A stretch of 13,207 nt of DNA, taken from an uncultured Collinsella sp. (GTDB lineage: Bacteria > Actinomycetota > Coriobacteriia > Coriobacteriales > Coriobacteriaceae). Positions within the stretch are counted from its first letter, which is position 1. The number at the start of each line of letters is the position of its first letter. The DNA is taken from assembly GCA_902465115.1 (NCBI GenBank), contig CABQMC010000021.1:1-13207 (forward strand), in the 5' to 3' direction. Of this stretch, positions 7,612-12,516 are shown piece after piece. Under the pieces are notes generated by a model. The model was not told where the DNA came from and did no database searches. It worked only from the letters and a program-made list of their open reading frames with translations. The position numbers and the translations under genes were made by a program.

Positions 7612-8481
7612 ATGAAAGTTGCAGAGGCCGCCTCGAGGTACATGGACGATAAGCGCGGCAGGCTGCGCGCCTGCACCCTGGCCGGATACGAGAGCGCGCT
7701 AGCGCTGCACGTCCTACCTCGCTGGGGCGAGCTGGAACTCGAGGCGATAACGCCCGAGGGCGTACAGGGCTGGATTGATTCGTTTGATCTGCCGGGGGCC
7801 GCCGAAAAGGCATACAAGACCCTGCGGCAGGTTATCCGCTGGGCCATCCGCCGTCTCGGTGTGCGGATGTACGACCCAACCGCCGCCGGTGTCGAGCTAC
7901 CGCACAAGCCGGCGCACTGCCCACGCACGATGGAGGCGAGCCAGGTCCGTGCATACCTCCGCGCGCTGTGGGGACACGAGTGCGAGGCGGTCGCAATCTG
8001 CTCGGTAACCCTCGGGCTGCGGCGCGGCGAGGCGTGCGGCCTCAAGTGGTCGGACATCGACCTGCGCACCGGTGAGGTCCGCATCCGCCGTTCGAGGCAA
8101 GTCGTGCGCGGCAATGAGGTCGTCGAGGCGCCGAAGACCGAGCGCTCCGCGCGGTCCTGCTGGCTCCCCCGCTTCGCCGTCAACCGCCTGCGCGCGCTGC
8201 GAAAAGGCCGCTCGGGCTGGCTGTGCGAACTGTCGCCCGACGCCATTGCGCGGCACATCAAATCCGCATGTCGCCAAGCCGGAGCCGCCTGGACCTCGAT
8301 GACGGAATGCCGTCACACGTGGGCGACGCTCGCCGTGGAGGCAGGCGTGGGTATTGAGACCGTGGCCATGATGCTGGGACACACCGATATCGGCACGGCA
8401 TACGAGCACTACATCGTGCCGAGGCCGCGCATCTGCAAGGACGCACAAAGGGTGGTGGAGCGGTTGATACTCGGCGGGTAG
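7612..8481 (+). CDS. Tyrosine recombinase, probable DNA invertase of the tail-fibre switch
   Basis: This 289-residue phage-integrase-family protein has an N-terminal SAM-like core-binding domain (about residues 1-95) and a C-terminal catalytic domain. Likely active residues, numbered from the ATG at 7612, are Arg137 (LGLRRGEA), Lys175 (APKTERS), Arg234 (TECRHTWATL), His257 (MLGH) and the nucleophile Tyr267 (TAYEHY). The usual histidine three residues before the second arginine is Thr231. No separate arm-binding domain is present, which suits a simple XerC- or Rci-like recombinase. GGAG lies 6 bases before this ATG; ATG 7609 and TTG 7600 are alternatives. The gene faces against the late operon, and its TAG abuts the first of four repeats bounding tail-fibre cassettes, so its job is probably inverting them. 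Acting as the prophage integrase is less likely but not excluded. Confidence 0.88.
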   Translation: MKVAEAASRYMDDKRGRLRACTLAGYESALALHVLPRWGELELEAITPEGVQGWIDSFDLPGAAEKAYKTLRQVIRWAIRRLGVRMYDPTAAGVELPHKPAHCPRTMEASQVRAYLRALWGHECEAVAICSVTLGLRRGEACGLKWSDIDLRTGEVRIRRSRQVVRGNEVVEAPKTERSARSCWLPRFAVNRLRALRKGRSGWLCELSPDAIARHIKSACRQAGAAWTSMTECRHTWATLAVEAGVGIETVAMMLGHTDIGTAYEHYIVPRPRICKDAQRVVERLILGG

Positions 8482-8483
8482 GA

Positions 8484-8494
8484 ATTCTGTATCC
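8484..8494 (+). repeat. Recombination repeat 1 (forward)
   Basis: ATTCTGTATCC, followed by C, starts 2 bases after the TAG stop codon of the recombinase gene. It opens cassette A. Confidence 0.85.
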
Positions 8495-8725
8495 CATGTC
8501 GTGCGCAGCGTGACTTTTTCTGCTAATAAGCAGTACGGCCCGTTTTATTACGACGAGTTCGATACGGAAATCAAGGCCAGAAATTTCGTGCTCGCCTTTC
8601 CACTGTCCGGCGTGCGATTTATTCGCCAGGCGGCGGTCTCGTCGGCGGGGAAACAGCGTTGGATGATAGTGCAGACTTATAAGGGCGATGCCGAGACTAT
8701 CCCGGTGATGTTTTGCTGTTTCTAG
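8486..8725 (+). CDS. Silent tail-fibre C-terminal cassette A (no own start)
   Basis: Read from the Ser codon of repeat 1, this frame is open for 79 codons and ends TAG one base before repeat 2. There is no convincing start or ribosome binding site, so it is probably not translated in this orientation. After inversion between repeats 1 and 4 it would be fused in frame to the 167-residue constant part, giving a 246-residue tail-fibre protein. The encoded tip (for example YGPFYYDEFDTEIKARNFVL, ending PVMFCCF) shows no obvious similarity to cassettes B and C and is shorter. Its bases are richer in A and T than those of the constant part. The fold and ligand are unknown. Confidence 0.75.
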   Translation, partial: SVSHVVRSVTFSANKQYGPFYYDEFDTEIKARNFVLAFPLSGVRFIRQAAVSSAGKQRWMIVQTYKGDAETIPVMFCCF

Positions 8726-8726
8726 C

Positions 8727-8737
8727 ATTCTGTATCC
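8727..8737 (+). repeat. Recombination repeat 2 (forward)
   Basis: ATTCTGTATCC preceded by TAGC (the cassette A stop plus one base) and followed by CGC. It opens cassette B. The preceding TAGC is shared with repeat 3. Confidence 0.85.
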
Positions 8738-9058
8738 CGCGAGGTTGGCTATCAGTTCTTATATGGGAAAGACTTCTCGGGTCCCTATGTGGCTTACCGT
8801 AAAATAGGCTTCCTGGTAGAGATGTCTTGGAATTTCATTCAGGAATCATCACAGTTATGGAATGCAGGGACGTTGCCCGTTGAATTCCGTCCGACTCAAT
8901 CATTCCTTGCGCCGGCTGTGCGTACATCTTCAAGCGGCATCGTCAACAACAGCACTGCAGAAGTCGAGGTTCAGAAATCTGGCAAAGTTGTCTTTATTAG
9001 CGCGGTAGCTGTTAGCCAAGGGCACAACATTGGACACTGCATCTGGATTGCCAATTAG
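8729..9058 (+). CDS. Silent tail-fibre C-terminal cassette B (no own start)
   Basis: Read from the Ser codon of repeat 2, this frame is open for 109 codons and ends at TAG 9056-9058, whose last base is the first base of repeat 3. It lacks a convincing start signal. Inversion between repeats 2 and 4 would fuse it in frame to the constant part, giving a 276-residue protein. The tip (KIGFLVEMSWNFIQ, then LWNAGTLPVEFRPTQSF, later AEVEVQKSGKVVFIS) follows the same layout as cassette C: a beta strand after an initial glycine, a Trp-x-x-x-x-Leu-x region, a central Pro, then a late strand with x-G-x. B and C are therefore probably divergent versions of one head domain. It is visibly AT-richer than the flanking phage genes. 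Confidence 0.78.
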   Translation, partial: SVSREVGYQFLYGKDFSGPYVAYRKIGFLVEMSWNFIQESSQLWNAGTLPVEFRPTQSFLAPAVRTSSSGIVNNSTAEVEVQKSGKVVFISAVAVSQGHNIGHCIWIAN

Positions 9059-9068
9059 GATACAGAAT
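9058..9068 (-). repeat. Recombination repeat 3 (reverse)
   Basis: Read leftward it is ATTCTGTATCC, preceded by TAGC (the cassette C stop plus one base) and followed by TAATTGG. It marks the end of the expressed cassette C and, on the other strand, overlaps the cassette B stop codon. Confidence 0.85.
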
Positions 9069-9069
9069 G

Positions 9070-9882
9070 CTACACGCAGAGATATACAAGCTGGCCGAAC
9101 ATCCAGGAGCCCTGGGGTATCGAGGCCCCTTTTGACTCTATGAATAGATGGGTCCCTGTTACCGACAGCAAGATGCGGGGGTCGGTTGTGTCTTGCGAAA
9201 TGAGGAGCGAGTTATGCCTATCTCTTGTCATTGGCACTGCGTTACTTAATGTCAGCATTCCCCAGGCCCCTACAGCACTCTTTAGCGTGCCGGACACCGT
9301 GACCACAACAATATTTCCAACCATGCGGACAGTAGTCGGCAGATTGGTAATGCCGCAATCAACGGAAACCGGGGATACAGAATCCCCGAGGTCTGCCAGG
9401 GGAGTCAGTTTGGGGATGAGAAGCTTAGGCTGACCCGTCGTCAGTCCGTCGAATGTCACCGAGCAGATCGGGACCGTCACGTCAGCGTCACCGTCCAGGA
9501 TAGAGCCTTTCGGCACCGACGGCGCGGCGGCGCTCGAGCCGGGGGTTCCCTGGAGAACCTTCCACTCGACCGTCTCGACAAGGGTCGGGCTGGACCCGCT
9601 CACATCGCGGGTGTAATGGACACAAATGTAGTCCATGCGCTTCTTGCCTTGCGAGCCGCTCGCCACCTTGACGTCCTCGGGCGAGGTGACGCCGATATGG
9701 CGACCCTGCACGATCATGTCGCCGGTCGCGATACGGACGGTGTTCGCGTCGACGAGAGATGGGGCCAGTTTGCCGCCCGTCTGCAGCACATAGCTGCCAG
9801 TGCCGACTTCGCCCGCAATGCGGCGGCCGTCGTCGGCCGAGCTGACGTGTGGCACGCCCGCTTTACCGGTCACTATCTCCAT
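9070..9882 (-). CDS. Phage tail fibre / receptor-binding protein, currently carrying C-terminal cassette C
   Basis: This 270-residue protein should sit at the tail tip and contact the host surface. Residues 1-167 are constant. The opening MEIVTGKAGVPHVSSADDGR and the GDMIVQGRHI region match an N-terminal domain common in baseplate and fibre proteins of Gram-positive phages. At residues 168-170 the recombination repeat is read as Ser-Val-Ser (repeat 4), and the remaining 103 residues are the exchangeable cassette C (VGAWGMLTLSNAVPMTRDRH, ending QLVYLCV). Translation starts at an ATG directly after the TAA of the preceding gene, with AAAGGA upstream. The cassette is more AT-rich than the constant part. 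Identification as the adsorption protein comes from the domain style, the position after the baseplate genes and the switch architecture. Confidence 0.85.
   Translation of the reverse strand: MEIVTGKAGVPHVSSADDGRRIAGEVGTGSYVLQTGGKLAPSLVDANTVRIATGDMIVQGRHIGVTSPEDVKVASGSQGKKRMDYICVHYTRDVSGSSPTLVETVEWKVLQGTPGSSAAAPSVPKGSILDGDADVTVPICSVTFDGLTTGQPKLLIPKLTPLADLGDSVSPVSVDCGITNLPTTVRMVGNIVVVTVSGTLKSAVGAWGMLTLSNAVPMTRDRHNSLLISQDTTDPRILLSVTGTHLFIESKGASIPQGSWMFGQLVYLCV
9370..9388 (-). repeat. Recombination repeat 4, symmetric active-gene site (reverse)
   Basis: Inside the tail-fibre coding sequence, leftward CGGGGAT-TCTGT-ATCCCCG is a perfect 7-base inverted repeat around an asymmetric 5-base centre, 19 bases in all. 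This is the form expected of a tyrosine-recombinase crossover site, with the centre setting polarity. The 11-base core shared with the other three copies is 9373-9383. It encodes GDSVSP in the protein. Confidence 0.85.
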
Positions 9883-10095
9883 TTAAGCCGTCCTTTCCCA
9901 TATAAAGCCGTTCTGGCTGTCCCGCATGACCCACGTTCCCCCATAGGTGGCACCTGGGTTTTTGCCCTTGCTTTCCATATAGAGGGAGCCCACAGGGTGT
10001 GCAGCGAGGAACGTCTGGGCGGTCGAGGCTGCAGGACCCTGTGGCCCCGTCTCCCCGGCAGGCCCCTTTATGTTGCCCAACTTGATCCAGGCCAT
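9883..10095 (-). CDS. Small collagen-like phage baseplate/fibre protein
   Basis: This 70-residue protein starts MAWIKLGNIK and continues with four Gly-X-Y triplets (GPAGETGPQGPA). It then has a segment, HPVGSLYMESKGKNPGATYG, close to the GS-[IL]-Y...NPG...GGTW motif found at the C-terminal end of many phage baseplate and tail-collar proteins. It stops soon after that motif (GFIWERTA), so it is a short version of that domain, perhaps trimmed. Its start is similar to those of the two genes upstream, indicating a shared origin. The ribosome binding site is weak (GGGTGACGG). Its TAA is directly followed by the ATG of the tail-fibre gene, suggesting translational coupling. Confidence 0.75.
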   Translation of the reverse strand: MAWIKLGNIKGPAGETGPQGPAASTAQTFLAAHPVGSLYMESKGKNPGATYGGTWVMRDSQNGFIWERTA

Positions 10096-10109
10096 TTCGC
10101 CGTCACCCG

Positions 10110-10361
10110 CTAGGCCTTGTAGGTGTACAGGTTGCCCGTGCTCGCGTCGATGTAGACCGAACCGACCACGGCAGTACCTGTCGGTGCGCCAGTCCCAGCG
10201 GTCACTGAGGTGCCGTCGGCGCCCTTGGGCCCGATCGGGCCAGTCGGCCCGATCGGGCCGGTCTCCCCTCGCGGCCCCTGGGCCCCTTGCGCTCCCCTGG
10301 CACCGGTATCGCCCTTATCGCCTTTGGGACCCTTCAGCGATCCGATGTTAGTCCACGCCAT
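10110..10361 (-). CDS. Collagen-like phage tail-fibre protein (short)
   Basis: This 83-residue protein begins MAWTNIGSLK, followed by 13 uninterrupted Gly-X-Y triplets (residues 11-49, beginning GPKGDKGDTG), a pattern that forms collagen-type triple helices in phage fibres. The C-terminal tail has the motif GAPTGTAVVGSVYIDASTGN, then LYTYKA, which recurs at the ends of the two genes upstream and may be a small trimerising knob. AAGGGGGAG precedes the ATG. It lies 14 bases upstream of the next collagen-like gene. It probably acts as a shaft or spacer of the adsorption apparatus. Confidence 0.78.
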   Translation of the reverse strand: MAWTNIGSLKGPKGDKGDTGARGAQGAQGPRGETGPIGPTGPIGPKGADGTSVTAGTGAPTGTAVVGSVYIDASTGNLYTYKA

Positions 10362-10376
10362 ATCGCTCCCCCTTCA

Positions 10377-11054
10377 CTAGGCACTCGTACCGTACTGGTA
10401 GACCTTAAAGCCGTCTGCCGTATCAATGTAGACGGCTCCCTCCTGCGACGCTGCCGTAGGAGCCCCTTGGCCGAACGTAATGCCTGGGCCAGCCGGCCCC
10501 TGTGCGCCCTTGGGGCCGGTGTCGCCCCTGGCACCCTTTTCGCCCGTGGCCCCCTTGTCGCCCTTGGGCCCCTTCATTTCGCCGAGGTCCGTCCACTGCG
10601 CATCACCGGTCGCGGCGGTTTTCACCCACATGTGGCCGTTGTCGCTCGTGACGTAGGTGTCGCCGATGGCGGCATCGGACGGCAGCGCGGACTCGCTGCT
10701 CACCGCGCCCTTGACCGTTATGGACGTGCCGTCGGCACCTTTGGGGCCAGTGTCGCCCGTTTCGCCTTTGGGCCCCTTGAGGCTCACGCCGTTGATGGCG
10801 GAACCGACTCGGGCGGTAGACCTGCCCGGATCCACCGCCGAAATGGGATAGACACTTCCCTTGGCATCGAGCACGAGGTCGCCGACCTGCACGCCGTCAG
10901 ACGGGGAAAGCGCCAAGAATGCGACTTCGCCTTCCGACGGGATATTGACGCTCGCCACGCGGACGCTGCCGCCCTTGGGGCCGGCGTTGCCGGTCGCGCC
11001 CTTGTCGCCTTTGGGGCCCTTGAGCGTTCCAACTTGGTTCCATGCGTTAGCCAT
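10377..11054 (-). CDS. Collagen-like phage tail-fibre protein (three triple-helix segments)
   Basis: This 225-residue protein has three Gly-X-Y runs: five triplets from residue 13 (GPKGDKGATG), five in the middle (GPKGETGDTGPK) and ten near the C-terminus (GPKGDKGATGEKGARGDTG). Between them are two small non-collagen modules (VGDLVLDAKGSVYPIS; IGDTYVTSDNGHMWVK), and the protein closes with GAVYIDTADGFKVYQYG. Such proteins form trimeric fibres. I chose the ATG at 11054 because GGAG lies 7 bases before it and the product starts MANAWNQVGTLK like its neighbours; an ORF extension to 11129 lies inside the preceding gene. The start overlaps the preceding gene's stop by 8 bases. Confidence 0.8.
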   Translation of the reverse strand: MANAWNQVGTLKGPKGDKGATGNAGPKGGSVRVASVNIPSEGEVAFLALSPSDGVQVGDLVLDAKGSVYPISAVDPGRSTARVGSAINGVSLKGPKGETGDTGPKGADGTSITVKGAVSSESALPSDAAIGDTYVTSDNGHMWVKTAATGDAQWTDLGEMKGPKGDKGATGEKGARGDTGPKGAQGPAGPGITFGQGAPTAASQEGAVYIDTADGFKVYQYGTSA

Positions 11055-11520
11055 TTGTATCTCCAATCTCGCCGTAGCGATAATAGGTGCCCGTCTCACT
11101 GTCGAGATAGAGGTCCCCGACGCGACCACCTATGGCGGGGGTGCCGCCCCCGACATACCACTTCGTGCCGGGCTCGCCTACGGCCCTCAGCTGCTCTCGC
11201 ACCCAATCTTCGACATCAGCCCAGGTCTTGACCTCGTCATCGGTGTAGATGTAGCCGTCCGGCTTGGCCCTCGGGCGCACCTTGAGCACGGCGCGCGCGT
11301 GCGTGTCGCGCCCATCGCTCGCCCAAACGGCCATGTCAACGCCCGCAGTAAGCAGAAGCGAGGGCACCACGGCCTCTCCGCCCACGACCGGGACGACCAA
11401 TGCGCGTTCCGATCCGGCGACGGCGAAATGTGCCTCCGTCACCCCCTGCAACGCGATGTGAACGCGCCGACCCGTATCCCATTGGTAAAGGGGCGGGCCG
11501 ATGAGTTCTATCTGCTTCAT
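11047..11520 (-). CDS. Phage baseplate/tail protein of unknown role
   Basis: This 157-residue protein starts MKQIELIGPPLYQWDTGRRV and contains VPSLLLTAGVDMAVWA and KPDGYIYTDDEVKTW. The pattern is familiar from small uncharacterised tail-region proteins of Gram-positive phages, located just after the tail hub and before fibre genes. The C-terminus (GTPAIGGRVGDLYLDSETGT, then YYRYGE) carries the same closing motif as the two collagen-like genes that follow. This suggests it forms the attachment base for those fibres. AGGAG lies 7 bases before the ATG. The gene starts 9 bases after the hub gene and overlaps the next gene by 8 bases. Confidence 0.7.
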   Translation of the reverse strand: MKQIELIGPPLYQWDTGRRVHIALQGVTEAHFAVAGSERALVVPVVGGEAVVPSLLLTAGVDMAVWASDGRDTHARAVLKVRPRAKPDGYIYTDDEVKTWADVEDWVREQLRAVGEPGTKWYVGGGTPAIGGRVGDLYLDSETGTYYRYGEIGDTNG

Positions 11521-11529
11521 AGCAGTCTC

Positions 11530-12516
11530 CTATCTCCCCACCGCACCAGGCGATGCACCATACGTGGCGCTGTAGCCCGACCCCGCGGCCTTTACGATCT
11601 TGCTGCTGATCTCGACCGAGACCGTCACGTTTGGCGAATAGTGCCTGGCCTCGACGATATCGCCGAGGCCGAACTCGACGCCCTCGTTGACCGTCACGGT
11701 CACGCTGCCCTCGGACTGTTTGTCCTTGAGTCGGCTGAGTGCCTGATCGCGGAGATCGTCGCCCTCGGTGTTGTTGGCGTCGTAGTACTCCTCGAGCTCG
11801 AAGACGCCGGCCATCGCCTTCACGGTGCCTACGCCGCCTTCCCGGTCGGCGTAGACGTCCACGACATCTCTGGCCGCAAGTTCGCCCTTGCCGGCCGCCT
11901 TGAGGTGATTGGTGACGAGCAGGTCGCTCTTGAGGTCGAAGTTAACGAGATCGGAGTCGACCCTGCCGCGCCAGTCTGTCACCTTCACCGCCTGGAGCCT
12001 GCACGATCCGCCCACCCACCTCGCATCGAGGCGAAGGCCTGCGGAGCGCATCGCCAGCCTAAGGTTGGTCCAAGCGTCGGGTGCGTCCCTGTTGCATCGG
12101 TAGCTTACGCTCACCCCGGCGTCGGCATCGGGAACTGTGAAGAGGGAGCCGATGTCGAGCCGTTTAACCGCGGAGCGCAGCACGGCGTTTGCGTCCCCAG
12201 AGAGGACAAGGTAGTCCTGGCCCGGATCGGGCCACAGAAGGCGCTTCTCGAGCACTCCAGTCCAGGTCGACCCGGTCCAGTGCAGCTCGGACGAAGTGCG
12301 GCCAGTCTTGAGCTCAAAGCCCTCGACGCGCCCGCCGATCTCCAGGCCGTCGGCGAAAACACGCCAAGCGGCCTCCGGCAACGGTACGGACGAGTCGCGC
12401 ACCACGAGATCGAACGAGTTGTCGACGCCGTCGCCCCAGCCCGAGTCCATATCCAGCTCGAAGTTCGAAATCGGGAAAAGCGTCCTGCCGGCGCTGTCGG
12501 AGACTATGAGCTCCAA
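11530..12516 (-). CDS. Phage tail hub / Gp37-like minor tail protein
   Basis: This 328-residue protein lies right after the distal tail gene, where siphoviruses encode the tail-tip hub (Tal or ReqiPepy6 Gp37-like protein). Its start (MELIVSDSAGRTLFPISNFE) and repeated beta-strand style, with WTGSTWTGVLEKRLL near residues 80-94 and VNEGVEFGLGDIVEARHYSP near 285-304, fit that group. I see no peptidase or lysozyme domain, so it appears to be the structural hub only. It begins with TTG, supported by GGGGGAG about 5 bases upstream, and overlaps the preceding gene by 13 bases. The family assignment is by style and position. Confidence 0.68.
   Translation of the reverse strand: MELIVSDSAGRTLFPISNFELDMDSGWGDGVDNSFDLVVRDSSVPLPEAAWRVFADGLEIGGRVEGFELKTGRTSSELHWTGSTWTGVLEKRLLWPDPGQDYLVLSGDANAVLRSAVKRLDIGSLFTVPDADAGVSVSYRCNRDAPDAWTNLRLAMRSAGLRLDARWVGGSCRLQAVKVTDWRGRVDSDLVNFDLKSDLLVTNHLKAAGKGELAARDVVDVYADREGGVGTVKAMAGVFELEEYYDANNTEGDDLRDQALSRLKDKQSEGSVTVTVNEGVEFGLGDIVEARHYSPNVTVSVEISSKIVKAAGSGYSATYGASPGAVGR

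Larger units (their letters stand above)
8484..9383. other. Invertible shufflon-like segment with three tail-fibre C-terminal cassettes
   Basis: Four copies of ATTCTGTATCC bound three cassettes. The order along the plus strand is: repeat 1 (forward), cassette A (forward), repeat 2 (forward), cassette B (forward), repeat 3 (reverse), cassette C (reverse, expressed), repeat 4 (reverse), constant tail-fibre part (reverse). Each repeat that enters a cassette is read in the same frame as TCT GTA TCC (Ser-Val-Ser), and each cassette ends in TAG within 1 base of, or overlapping, the next repeat. Inversion of repeats 2 and 4 would express B; inversion of repeats 1 and 4 would express A. This is direct sequence structure; switching itself is inferred. 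Confidence 0.88.

Noticed and set aside
7503..8261. 252-codon open frame on the minus strand opposite the recombinase
   Set aside because: It is antisense to a recombinase with catalytic residues in place; the product is an arginine- and serine-rich shadow without domains.
7612..8481. Recombinase as the ordinary prophage integrase
   Set aside because: It lies within the late tail genes, far from the visible prophage edge, and next to four repeats it could act upon. Not fully excluded because the other end of the prophage is not seen.
8258..8728. 156-codon open frame on the minus strand across the recombinase end and cassette A
   Set aside because: It crosses repeat 1 and opposes two coding frames; no start signal or family resemblance.
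8484..9882. Diversity-generating retroelement as the source of tail-tip variation
   Set aside because: There is no reverse transcriptase and no template/variable repeat pair with adenine-specific differences; whole cassettes bounded by short repeats point to site-specific recombination.
11473..11482. CGTATCCCAT in the baseplate gene, resembling repeat 1
   Set aside because: The core ATTCTG part is absent; likely chance within coding sequence.
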